Assembly: GCF_000826545.1 (NCBI RefSeq)
Contig: NZ_CDME01000011.1
Location: 894,001 to 958,000 of the forward strand
From: Kibdelosporangium sp. MJ126-NF4
GTDB lineage: Bacteria > Actinomycetota > Actinomycetes > Mycobacteriales > Pseudonocardiaceae
Reading direction: 5' to 3'
DNA length: 64,000 nt
The position numbers were made by a program, and so were the translations under genes. Below, piece by piece: positions 1 to 9,200 of this stretch. The notes beneath the pieces are model-generated. The model searched no databases, was not told the origin of the DNA, and saw nothing but the letters and a program-made list of their open reading frames with translations. Each line of letters opens with the position of its first letter. Position 1 is the first letter of the stretch.

Positions 1-2384
1 TGTTCCGGTGCGTCGAGCAGCGACACGTCCACTGATCCGGCCAGGGCCGCGTGGGCGCGCAGGGAAACGCCGTGCGAGACCGTGCGGGCGGTGTCGCCGA
101 GGCGGTCCAGCAGGTCCGCCGCGTCGGAGGCGTCCTTGATCTCCAGGTGGGTGCGGACTCCCGCCGCTGCCGCCAGGTCGTCGCCGAGGTCGAGTGGGAG
201 CGGGTCGTAGAGGCCGACCAGGTCCGAGGCGGACGCTGTCCGCCAGAACCGGGGCGCCCGGCCTTCCAGCAGCGCGTAACGGGCGATCCACCAGGCTGTG
301 TAGCCGCCCGGCTCGCGCAGGGCCTGCCAGGTCGCGGGTTCCAACGCCAGCAGGCGCAGGGCTTCCGGCCATTTGTCGTCGGCGACCAGGTCGAGGTCGC
401 GGACGGCCAGCACCCGCTTGGGCTCCTCGCCGAAGCTCCACCACTCGTCCTCGTCGGCCAGGTCGTGTTCGGGACCGATCGGTTCCTCGTCGACGATCAC
501 CGCGAAGCCGGTCAGCACTCCCACCGCCGACAGCACGTCCGCCGACCACCGTTCGGCGAACTCGGGGTCGAGCATGCCGAGCGGTGACTCCGGGTCGAGC
601 ACTTCGAGGAACCGCGAGCCCGGCAGCGCGAGTTCGTCCGCGGCCCGCCAGTCGCCCGAGGAGTCCGGCAGTGCCAGCGACCGCAGCCATGGCCGTCCCC
701 CGGCCTGGCCGACCAGACCGAGTACGGCGTGCGCGAGGCCGGAGACGATCAGGCCAGCCGAGGCGTCGGCGACACTGCGTTCGACGGCCTCCTGTAACGA
801 TTCCAGCACTTCCGACGCACCGGCGTGCCGGGCGCCGAGCCGTTCCAGCAACGGGTGCGCCGCGTCCGGGTGCACCAGCCGCAGACCGGGGACGTCCAGG
901 TCCGACAGGAACTCCGGTTCGTCGGCGAGCAGTGTTCCGCGTGGTCCCGGCAGCGTCCGGCCGTCCGCCAACGGGACCGGCAGGCCGCTGAGGTTCTCGC
1001 GGATCGTGCCGTCGTTGTCGGCGAACGGCGAGAGCGCCGCGTAGATCTGACGCCACCACGACGGTTCCTGGGAGATTCCGGTCAGCGCCGCGACCACTTC
1101 GGGGACGCGCAGCCGGGAGATCTCCAGCGCTGCCAGGGCGTGTGCGTGCTCGGGCGTCGCCAGTCGGGCCGAGGCGATGTTGGGCACGATGTCGGACAGC
1201 AGGTCGGCCAGTTCGTCCGACGGGATCTCCAGTACGCGGGCCGTGGCGGGGGTCAGCGATTCCGTGACTCCCGGCAGCCATGCCTGGGTCCGCAGTTCGG
1301 CGATGATCAGGTCACGCAGTCGGGCGTCCACATCGGACCGGGGGAAGCCGGGGACCGGCACCAGTGCCGTGCGGTGCTGCTCGGCGATGCCGAAGACCAG
1401 TGACGGATAGATCCTCGCGGCCTCGACCAGCACCTCGGCCACCGCCGGTGAGGACATCACCCTGCGCCGGGACGCCTCGATCGGCAGGCTGGCGATCAGC
1501 CTGGCGGGCAACGAAAGCCGCTCGTCAGTCGGGGTCGGGGCGTGCAGCACGTCCTCGGTGAGCGGTTGCGGCACACCGGCGTCGGTCACCGGGATGGCCC
1601 AGCACACCAGCCATTCCGCGCTGGTCTCCATGCCGAGGCCGACGGTGTCCGTGAGCTTGCCCGACGCCCGCCGCAGCATCCACCTGGTCGTGCCCCGCGG
1701 CCCGGTCAGCACCACCGTGTCGCCGGAGTCGCTGCTGGTCCAGCGCGAGCCGTCGACCTCGATGGACGCCAGGCCGGGTAACGCCAGCAGCAGGTCGGGC
1801 GCCTGCGCACGGAAGCTGTCCAGCAGCGCTGCCTGGTCGATGTCCGGGCGCAGCGGCAGCCGGATCTCGGTGTCGTAGCCCTCCGGCGGCACGGAATCCG
1901 ATGGCCAGACCAGGCGCAGCACGGGCACCTGGCCCGAGCGGGCGGCCACGTGCTCGCGGATCTCGGGGATCTCCCTGGTCCGCTGTGCGGAGAAGCGCAC
2001 CGAACCGGTCCTGGAGACCACCTCCGGCTCGTCGGTCACCGACAGCACGGCGGAGAACCCCACACCGAACTGGCCGACCGTGCCGAGGACATCCCGCTTG
2101 GACGACGCGCGCAACGACGCCAGCGCCGCGACGCCGTCGGCGTCCAGCGGCGTGCCCGTGTTCGCCGCACGCAACTCGCCATCCACAATGGACAAGCGGA
2201 GTCGCCCGGAGAACCCGGCGGCGTCGGCCGCGTTCTGCGCGAGCTCGACCAGCAGACGATCGCGGTACGCGCCGAGCCGCAGGTCCTCCTCGGCGTTGGC
2301 GTCTTCCCTGAACCGCGTCGGCGAGGCACTCCACGCCGCCAGCACTGCCTCGCGTAAGCGCTGGGTACCGAACGGGTCGTTCAC
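1..2384 (-). CDS. Sacsin N-terminal ATPase-like (GHKL/Hsp90-type) protein, 3' end outside window
   Basis: The GTG start at 2384 overlaps the stop of the upstream DUF3027 gene (GTGA). The frame then stays open to base 1, so about 794 codons are visible and the C-terminus is missing. The N-terminus looks like a GHKL ATPase: an N-box (ELAQNAADAA, Glu47 to Asn51), then a glycine-rich lid segment (GQFGVGFSAVL). These match the sacsin/Hsp90 nucleotide-binding fold. The remainder is Leu/Ala/Asp-rich with no domain I recognise. Large proteins of this type next to DUF3027 are common in actinobacteria. A chaperone-like ATP-dependent role is inferred; the client is unknown. There is no signal peptide, so it is probably cytosolic. 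Confidence 0.85.
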   Translation of the reverse strand, partial: MNDPFGTQRLREAVLAAWSASPTRFREDANAEEDLRLGAYRDRLLVELAQNAADAAGFSGRLRLSIVDGELRAANTGTPLDADGVAALASLRASSKRDVLGTVGQFGVGFSAVLSVTDEPEVVSRTGSVRFSAQRTREIPEIREHVAARSGQVPVLRLVWPSDSVPPEGYDTEIRLPLRPDIDQAALLDSFRAQAPDLLLALPGLASIEVDGSRWTSSDSGDTVVLTGPRGTTRWMLRRASGKLTDTVGLGMETSAEWLVCWAIPVTDAGVPQPLTEDVLHAPTPTDERLSLPARLIASLPIEASRRRVMSSPAVAEVLVEAARIYPSLVFGIAEQHRTALVPVPGFPRSDVDARLRDLIIAELRTQAWLPGVTESLTPATARVLEIPSDELADLLSDIVPNIASARLATPEHAHALAALEISRLRVPEVVAALTGISQEPSWWRQIYAALSPFADNDGTIRENLSGLPVPLADGRTLPGPRGTLLADEPEFLSDLDVPGLRLVHPDAAHPLLERLGARHAGASEVLESLQEAVERSVADASAGLIVSGLAHAVLGLVGQAGGRPWLRSLALPDSSGDWRAADELALPGSRFLEVLDPESPLGMLDPEFAERWSADVLSAVGVLTGFAVIVDEEPIGPEHDLADEDEWWSFGEEPKRVLAVRDLDLVADDKWPEALRLLALEPATWQALREPGGYTAWWIARYALLEGRAPRFWRTASASDLVGLYDPLPLDLGDDLAAAAGVRTHLEIKDASDAADLLDRLGDTARTVSHGVSLRAHAALAGSVDVSLLDAPE

Positions 2385-3130
2385 TCCGCTGATGCCCGCT
2401 CGACGTCGAGCAGCGAGTCGTCGTAGATCAGGTCGGCGACGAGCACCGGCGATCCCTGGTCGATCCGCAGTTCCGAGTGCGCGCCGCAGCCGTACTGCAC
2501 GTGCACCGCGTGCCCGTCGGCCGGGGAGATCTCGTTGCCGCAGACGCCGAACGCGGACCGCAGGGATCCGGCGACCGGCAGGTAGAAGCCACAGGTGCCG
2601 CAGTGCTCCGGCGCGCTGCGGGCCATGTCGGAGCGTGGCCCGAACTCGCTGTCCTGCCAGCGGGTCGCCGCCTCCAGCCGGGCCGGGCGGGACATCACGC
2701 GCACTCGGCCAAGGCCGATCTCGCGCGCGACCTCCTCCACGGCCTCGTCGTCGGACTGCACATACGTGGGTACGAGTCTGGGATCGTCGGGGGCGGTCGG
2801 CAGCAGGTCACCGACACCGAGGTCCCCGGCCTGCACCCGCTGCTGCCACGGCACCCACGCCGGAGCCACGAGCGCGTCGGGGCCGGGCACGAGCACAACC
2901 TCGCTGACCGTCACCTCGGTTCCCGGGCCGGAGTTGGCCACCGTGACGGCCCAGTGCCAGCCGCGGTAGCCGGGTTTGTCCGCGTCGAAGCGGTGGGTGA
3001 CAGCGGCGGCGTCCTCCGGCTGCACACCTACGTGCGCTCCGACCTCGTCACCGGCTTCTTCACGAGCAGCGGCGCGTGCGCGCTCCACTGCTCCGGCAAG
3101 GGCAGCGTCTGATTCCGGCGTCGTGCTCAT
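2381..3130 (-). CDS. DUF3027 domain-containing protein
   Basis: This 249-aa soluble protein starts at ATG 3130 and ends in the GTGA overlap with the sacsin-like gene, so the two are probably translationally coupled. It matches the actinobacterial DUF3027 family: an Ala/Glu-rich N-terminal helix, a central beta-rich region with WHWAVTVANSG and VPWQQRVQAGDL, and a C-terminal part with CGTCGFY and later Cys residues (VCGNE, YGCGAH) that could bind metal. The function of the family is not known. The gene is divergent from the glutaminyl cyclase gene with under 40 bp between the starts. Confidence 0.88.
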   Translation of the reverse strand: MSTTPESDAALAGAVERARAAAREEAGDEVGAHVGVQPEDAAAVTHRFDADKPGYRGWHWAVTVANSGPGTEVTVSEVVLVPGPDALVAPAWVPWQQRVQAGDLGVGDLLPTAPDDPRLVPTYVQSDDEAVEEVAREIGLGRVRVMSRPARLEAATRWQDSEFGPRSDMARSAPEHCGTCGFYLPVAGSLRSAFGVCGNEISPADGHAVHVQYGCGAHSELRIDQGSPVLVADLIYDDSLLDVERASAE

Positions 3131-3167
3131 TATGAAGATTGTGCACCACGTGTGTCACGCTTCCGGC

Positions 3168-3947
3168 GTGAAGGTGCTCCCTGTTCTCACGGCCTGCCTT
3201 TTGGTCGCGTCCTGTGGCGCCGGCACTGCCCCGGACACCGGGGCATCGGGCCCCGTGAAGATGCGCGCCGAGGTGCTGGAGGTCCTGCCGCACGACCCGA
3301 AGGCGTTCACCCAGGGCCTCGAACTCGACGGCGACAAGCTCTACGAGGGCACCGGCCTCGAAGGCCAGTCCAGCGTGCGCACGGTGGACCCGAGGACCGC
3401 GCGCGTGGAGCGGAAAGTCGACCTGCCGTCCCCCATGTTCGGTGAGGGCGTGACCGTCGCCGGGTCGACGATCTGGCAGTTGACCTGGAAGGACGGCGTC
3501 GCGATCCAGCGCGACAAGCAGACGCTCGCCGAGGTCGGGCGCGTGCAGTACAGCGGCGAGGGCTGGGGGCTGTGCCACGACGGGCAACGCCTGGTGATGA
3601 GCGATGGCACGGACAAGCTGACGTTCCGCGATCCGACGAGCTTCGCGCAGGTCGGCGAGGTGCTGGTGCGGTCAGCGGGCCAGCCGGTGACCCAGCTGAA
3701 CGAGCTGGAGTGCACGCCAGGCGGCGTCTACGCGAACGTGTGGCAGACCGACACCGTTGTCCGCATCGACCCGGCGTCCGGGGCTGTCACCGCCACGGTC
3801 GACCTGGCCGGGCTGCTCAGCCAGGAGGACCGGGCGGGCGCGGACGTGCTCAACGGGATCGCCGCCGTCCGCGGCACGGACGAGTTCCTGGTCACCGGCA
3901 AGCTGTGGCCGAAGATGTTCCGGGTGAAGTTCGTCACTGTGTCTTAG
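3168..3947 (+). CDS. Glutaminyl-peptide cyclotransferase, lipoprotein
   Basis: The product is 259 aa. The GTG at 3168 is preferred because translation then begins with a classic lipoprotein signal (VKVLPVLTACLLVASCGAG, lipobox Cys). An in-frame ATG at 3132 would add 12 residues ahead of it. The mature part carries features of the beta-propeller, plant/bacterial-type glutamine cyclotransferase: AFTQGLELDGDKLYEGTG, LTWKDG, GEGWGLC, LNELECTPGGVYANVWQTD and NGIA near the end. Such enzymes convert N-terminal Gln to pyroglutamate. It would act outside the membrane, anchored by lipid. Confidence 0.88.
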   Translation: MKVLPVLTACLLVASCGAGTAPDTGASGPVKMRAEVLEVLPHDPKAFTQGLELDGDKLYEGTGLEGQSSVRTVDPRTARVERKVDLPSPMFGEGVTVAGSTIWQLTWKDGVAIQRDKQTLAEVGRVQYSGEGWGLCHDGQRLVMSDGTDKLTFRDPTSFAQVGEVLVRSAGQPVTQLNELECTPGGVYANVWQTDTVVRIDPASGAVTATVDLAGLLSQEDRAGADVLNGIAAVRGTDEFLVTGKLWPKMFRVKFVTVS

Positions 3948-4009
3948 ACAGGTCCGTCTCTTGGACAACTCCGTGTGTGACTCGGCAGTCGCTAAGGCAG
4001 GATGGAGAG

Positions 4010-5752
4010 GTGCTTCGCTCCGGCTCTGACGACAACGGCGGGGACCGGCCTGCCAAGAGCCGGTCCAAAGGTCGGAAGTGGACCGGGAGGCAGCCGGAAC
4101 AGTTCACCCGGCACCAGCCGCCACCGGTGACGCCACCTCCGCCCACCCGGCGCCAGCCGCCGCCTCCGCCACCGCCGCTGCCCGAGGAGTTCCGGCAGAC
4201 CACGCCGTTGCGTCGGGAGCAGCCGCCGCCGCCGTCGACCCGGTACGGCCCGGACGGCTACCCGGTGCCCCGAACCGGCCACACCGGCGGGTACGACTTC
4301 TACGACCAGGAACCGCCGCCCCAGCAGCGACCGGCCCAGCAGCGACCGGCGCGGCAGCCGGAACCCGAGCCCGAGGCGAACCACGGTGCCGAGGCCGGTG
4401 TCCTGCCGCGCGGCGGCGTCCCGCAGATGCCCAAGAAGCTCACGGTCACCCGGGTCGCGGCGCTGCGCAGCAAGCAGTTGACCCAGCAGGCCGTGCACGC
4501 GTTCCGGCGGGCCGCGAACGCCGACGGCGCCGACAAGTCGGGCCTGACCTCGCTGACGTACGCCACGATGCTGAACTACGCCAGCGACGCGGCGATGGCC
4601 GTCGCGCTGGCGAACACCCTCTTCTTTGCCGCCGCGAGCGCGGACAGCAGCAAGGGCAAGATCGCGCTCTACCTGCTGATCACCGTGGCGCCGTTCGCGC
4701 TGGTCGCGCCGGTGATCGGCCCGGCGCTCGACAGGCTGCAGCGCGGCCGCAGGCTGGCGATGTGCGTTGCCTCGGCGGGCCAGGCGCTGATGTGCGTCGT
4801 GATGGCGACCAACTTCAACTCGTGGCTGCTCTACCCGGCCGCGCTCGGCAAGATGGTGCTGTCCAAGTCGTTCACGGTCCTCAAGGCGGCGGTCACGCCG
4901 AGAGTGCTGCCACCGGAGATCACGCTGTCCAAGACCAACGCCCGGCTGACGGTGTTCGGTCTGGCGGCGGGCGTGGTGTTCGGCGGTATCGCGGCCGGGC
5001 TGACGCAGATGTTCGACTCGCCGGGCGCGTTGTGGTTCACCGCGGCCATCTGTGTCGTCGGTGCCGTGCAGGGCATGCGGATCCCCGCGTGGGTCGAGGT
5101 CACCGAGGGCGAGGTGCCCGCGACGCTGTCGGCGACGCCGACGAGACCGAAACGCCAGCCCATGGGCCAGCACGTGGTGATCTCGTTGTGGGCCAACGGC
5201 ACCGTCAAGGTGCTGACCGGCTTCCTGATGATGTTCTCGGCGTTCGCCATCCGCGCCGAGACCGAGGGCCAAGCGTTCCAGCAGGTGCTGCTGCTCGGCA
5301 TCATCGCGGCCGCCGCCGGGATCGGCAGCTTCGGCGGCAACGCGATCGGCGCGCGACTGCACGTGGCCAGGCCCGACCAGATGGTGCTCGGCTGCGTGAT
5401 CGCGTGTGTGACCGCCACGGTGGTCGCCACGATCCTGCCGGGCATCGGCACGATGGCGATCGTCGGCCTGATCGCGTCGACGGCCGCCGCACTGGCCAAG
5501 AACAGCCTGGACGCGGTGATCCAGGACGACCTGCCGGAGGAGTCGCGCGCGTCGGCGTTCGGCCGTTCGGAAACGGTGCTCCAGATGGGCTGGGTGTTCG
5601 GTGGCGCGCTGGGTGTGTTGCTGCCGAGCACGTTCTGGATCGGGTTCCTGGTGATCTCGCTCCTGCTGGCACTCGGCATGGTCCAGACGATCATGGCGAC
5701 GAAGGGGAATTCGCTGCTCAACCTGGTTCGCAGGCCCACCCCGGCACGCTAG
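4010..5752 (+). CDS. MFS transporter with proline-rich cytoplasmic N-terminus
   Basis: The product is about 580 aa from GTG 4010. The frame is open upstream to 3572, but that stretch lies inside the cyclase gene. Residues 1 to about 140 are a low-complexity Pro/Gln/Arg tract with repeats such as QQRPAQQRPARQ. About twelve hydrophobic segments follow in MFS-like arrangement, including APVIGPALDRLQRGRR after the early helices and late helices around GALGVLLPSTFWIGF. The substrate is unknown. Homologues with this Pro-rich tail occur beside DUF2771 genes in related actinobacteria, as I recall. The start could be later, near the PKKLTVTR segment, if the Pro-rich part is not translated. Confidence 0.8.
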   Translation: MLRSGSDDNGGDRPAKSRSKGRKWTGRQPEQFTRHQPPPVTPPPPTRRQPPPPPPPLPEEFRQTTPLRREQPPPPSTRYGPDGYPVPRTGHTGGYDFYDQEPPPQQRPAQQRPARQPEPEPEANHGAEAGVLPRGGVPQMPKKLTVTRVAALRSKQLTQQAVHAFRRAANADGADKSGLTSLTYATMLNYASDAAMAVALANTLFFAAASADSSKGKIALYLLITVAPFALVAPVIGPALDRLQRGRRLAMCVASAGQALMCVVMATNFNSWLLYPAALGKMVLSKSFTVLKAAVTPRVLPPEITLSKTNARLTVFGLAAGVVFGGIAAGLTQMFDSPGALWFTAAICVVGAVQGMRIPAWVEVTEGEVPATLSATPTRPKRQPMGQHVVISLWANGTVKVLTGFLMMFSAFAIRAETEGQAFQQVLLLGIIAAAAGIGSFGGNAIGARLHVARPDQMVLGCVIACVTATVVATILPGIGTMAIVGLIASTAAALAKNSLDAVIQDDLPEESRASAFGRSETVLQMGWVFGGALGVLLPSTFWIGFLVISLLLALGMVQTIMATKGNSLLNLVRRPTPAR

Positions 5753-5780
5753 CCGGACACTGAGTCCGTAGGCTGCTTTC

Positions 5781-6236
5781 GTGCGTCGAACTGGAATTGC
5801 CTCGCTGGTGGCGGGCGGTCTGCTGCTCGCCGGTTGCTCCGCGTCCCACGATCCCGAGGTCACGTTCTTCGCGGACGGCGAGACCGTGCGGATCACGCCG
5901 TCGCCCACCTGTGACTCGACGCTGGAGGAGTGCAAGCCGACCGGCCGGTTGACCGTGCCCGGTGGCAAGCCGTTGAGCATCAGCGTGCCCAAGCAGGTCG
6001 CCGAAGCACCGTGGCTCGTCGTGTTCCGCTACCGCGCCGCCGACGGTTCCGTGCAGAAAGCCCGCTCGGCGTTTTTCCGTCCGGGTGACTCGTTCGCGTA
6101 CACGCTCCGGATGCCCACCGCGGGCGACCAGTTGATGCACGTGGAAGTGCAGCGCATCGGCGGGATGGGCCTGAACGCCCAGCAGGAGGTCGACTACGTC
6201 GTCGACGCCAGCTGGGCCCTGACCACCTCCTCGTGA
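5781..6236 (+). CDS. DUF2771 family lipoprotein
   Basis: This 151-aa protein starts at GTG 5781. A TAGGCT -10-like hexamer lies 6 nt before the start, suggesting a leaderless mRNA. The N-terminus is a lipoprotein signal (IASLVAGGLLLAGCSAS). The mature domain has the DUF2771 pattern: FADGETVRITPSPTCD, paired Cys residues, a PWLVVFRYR strand and a C-terminal DYVVDASW. The function is unknown; it is predicted on the outer face of the membrane. It follows the MFS gene by 28 bp. Its stop codon is part of the left arm of the downstream hairpin. Confidence 0.87.
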   Translation: MRRTGIASLVAGGLLLAGCSASHDPEVTFFADGETVRITPSPTCDSTLEECKPTGRLTVPGGKPLSISVPKQVAEAPWLVVFRYRAADGSVQKARSAFFRPGDSFAYTLRMPTAGDQLMHVEVQRIGGMGLNAQQEVDYVVDASWALTTSS

Positions 6237-6273
6237 GTGGTTTGGCCGGTTGTAACCGGCCAAACCACTCACG
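6232..6273. terminator. Perfect 20-bp hairpin between convergent genes
   Basis: The arms at 6232-6251 and 6254-6273 are exact reverse complements separated by 2 nt. The hairpin lies between the ends of the DUF2771 gene (+) and the RHS gene (-), so it probably terminates both. The outer CGTGAGTGGTTTG sequence recurs in hairpins at 19108-19155 and 43776-43910, so it belongs to a dispersed family. Confidence 0.85.
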
Positions 6274-6284
6274 AGGGTGGGCTT

Positions 6285-9200
6285 TTAGTTGAGGCCGAGC
6301 GGATCGGCTTTCAGCACGTCGTCCCAGCGGACCAGGTAGCCGGAGTTCTGCCCGTAGTTGAGGTAGAACCCGGCGATCTTGCCCTTGAACCCGATTCCCG
6401 TCTGCACCGAGGCGGAATCGGCCCACTTGTCGTCGACGATGTTGTACTCACGGGTGTACTTCGCCCCGCCACCGCCTTCGACTTTGATCTCCACACCGGC
6501 GTCCCACGACCACGTGAAGCCCGCGCCGACCTGGTCGGCCGACTCCGAGTTGAGCCGGTACACCCAGTCCGAGCCGATCCCGGCGCCGATCTCCGCACCA
6601 CCGTTGAGGGTGCCGCTGATCGCGATCCCGGTCGTGTCCATGTTCAGACACAACTCGGCGCCGACAGCACCCATCCCGCCGCCGACGGACGCCGAGCCGC
6701 AGACCGAGAACGAACCGACCTTGCCGTCGAGCAGCAGCGTCGGATCGACCTCCAGGTGCTTGCCGTTGAAGATCTTCGCGGCCACCTTCCGGGCCTCGCT
6801 GTTGATGGCGTTGTCCCGGATCCTGCGTTGCCGTGCCTCGTAGACCTGCTGCCGGTACTGGGCCTGCTTGCGCTGCCAGTTGGTGGTGGCGCGCTTGCCG
6901 ACCGGGATCGACTCCTCACGGCCGCCGTTGGTCACCGGGGCGTTGCGCCGCTGGTCGATCTGCCGGCGGACGCGGTTGGCGTCGTCGTGCCGTCCCTGGG
7001 AGTCGAGCTTGAGCGCCTGCATCGACTTCTGCTCCTCCCAGTCCATCTCGCCACCCGGGTCGCTGAAGGTGGCCGGGTTGCCGCGGGAGTAGACGTACGC
7101 GTCCAGGCTCTGCGGGCTCTCGTCGTTGAGCAACGGGTCGACCGAGAGGAACTTCCCGAGCGCCGGGTCGTAGTCCCGGACACCCAGCCTGGTCAGGCCG
7201 GTCGCCTGATCGGCTGTGCCACCGACGAATCCCTTGGACACCGGCCAGTTCGCGGGCACCGGCCCGCGGTCCACGCCGAACGGGTCGAACCGGCGTTTGG
7301 TGAACGCCAGCGTGCCCGCGTCGACCGTCAACGTCCCGGTGCCCTGGTGGTCTCCGGAGACGTAGCTCAGCACACCGCCGGTCCTGGCTGCGACGACGCT
7401 GTTGCCGTGCAGGTAGTACCTGGTGCCGGTGAGTTTCCTCGTGGCCTTGTCCAGTTTGAGCTCGCCGCTGGTCAGGTACAGCGTGGCCGAGCCGGTTTGC
7501 CTGGCCAGCAACCGGGTGTTGTCCGGGGTGTTGACGTAGTCGGTCCTGATCCCGCCGGACGTCACGGAGGACAGCTGCCCTTCGGTGTCCCATGTGTACT
7601 GCTGGGCACCGGCCGTACCGGGCTTGCCGACCGTGTTGCCGGTCTTGTCGTAGTCGAAGTCACCGGCCGCGGCCGTGCTCCGCGACGACGGTCCGGACAC
7701 CGTGATGCTGTCCGGTGCGTGCGGCTGCGGTTGGCCCACCGCCGGGTACGTGATCGTCGTCGTGGTGTCCGCGGCGCCGTTGATCCCGTGCTGTGTCTGG
7801 GAAGTCCGCCTGCCGACGACGTCCGGCCGGTAGGTGTTCCAGTACGGCGCCGGTCCACCGATGGCCGTACCGGGAGCCGCGCAGTCCGATGTGGACGTCC
7901 ACGCCTCGGTCAGCCTGCGCATGCCGTCGTAGGTCATGCACTGCCGGTCGAGCGCGGCACCCGCGGTGCGGGTCTCGATCTTCTTGACGTTGCCTGCCGG
8001 GTCGTAGGCGTACGTGGCCTGGTCGGTCTGCACGTCGGTGGCGGTCTCCCGCTCCACCAACGAGTCCGCCAGCCGTCGGGTGCCTTCCTGGTAGTACATG
8101 GTCGTCCACGCGCGTTTGCCGTCCGCACCTTGCTGGACCTGGGTGACCTCACCGAGTGCGGTGTACGTGGTCGCGGTGACCACCGGACTTCCGCCTGCCT
8201 TGACGGTCTTGGGCAGACCGAGCGGGGTGTAGGTGTAGACCACCGTTTCGCTTGGCATCGCCGGGCCCAGCGCGGGCAACTGCACTGACGCGACACTGCC
8301 GTCCGCGAGGTACGTCGTGCGCGTATTGTAGGTGCCTTTGAGATCGCCTTCACTGTCCGGAATGGTCACCGACACGTCCAGCGGACGGTTGGCCGCGTCG
8401 TAGGAGGTCGTGGCGTTGACGTAGGCGTTGCCGCCGACGTAACGCGTGGTCGAGCTCAGCTGCCCCTTCTTGACCGTGTCGTACGTCCAGCTGGCCAGCA
8501 GGTCACCGGTCTCCGAGTCCTTGCGCAGCTCGGTCTGCCTGCCGAGGTCGTCGTACTTGCGCCAGGTCAGCTGACCACGAGCGTCCTTTGTGGTCACTAC
8601 CTCGTCGGCTTTGTTGTACGTGAGGGCGGTCGCGCCCTTGTCCGGGTCGACCGCGCTGAGCTTGCGACCGGCGGCGTCGTAGTCGTTGGTCCACACGTTG
8701 CCGACGGCGTCGGTGATCTTCGCCAGCTCACCGGCCTTGGTGTAGACCCGTTTCGTCGCGGTGACGCCACCGTCGGCGAACTGGCGCACCTCGGTCGTCA
8801 GGCCCCGGGCGTTGGTGTACGTCGCGGTCGGGATGCCACCGGCCGGCGGTGTGACCGTGACGTGGTCGCCGCTGTAGGCCGTCGTGGTCGCCCACTGCGG
8901 CTCGTTCAGCTTCTCGTAGGTCTCCTTGGTCTTGCGCTCGGCGCCGTCGTAGACGGTGACGGTCTGGTTGGGAATCTGGTTGTCCTGCGGCGCGAACAGG
9001 GTGGTCCCCGGCGCGATATCGTTGTAGTACTTGGCGTTCGTCGCACCGACGAGGCCACGGGTGTTGTACAGCTTGTCCGTGAGCACCCGGCCGCCCTGTG
9101 GGCTCGGCGCCTGGGTCTGCCGCTCGCGCATGAATCCGTCGTAGAGCTGGTACGAGGTGACGTAGTTGGAGTTCGGCATGAGCTTCTCGGTGGACGTCCA

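Noticed and set aside
1525..2334. 269-aa minus-strand ORF
   Set aside because: Out of frame with the sacsin-like ATPase, whose frame contains the GHKL motifs.
3992..5992. 666-aa minus-strand ORF opposite the MFS gene
   Set aside because: Arg/His-rich antisense frame; the MFS frame has membrane helices and conserved motifs.
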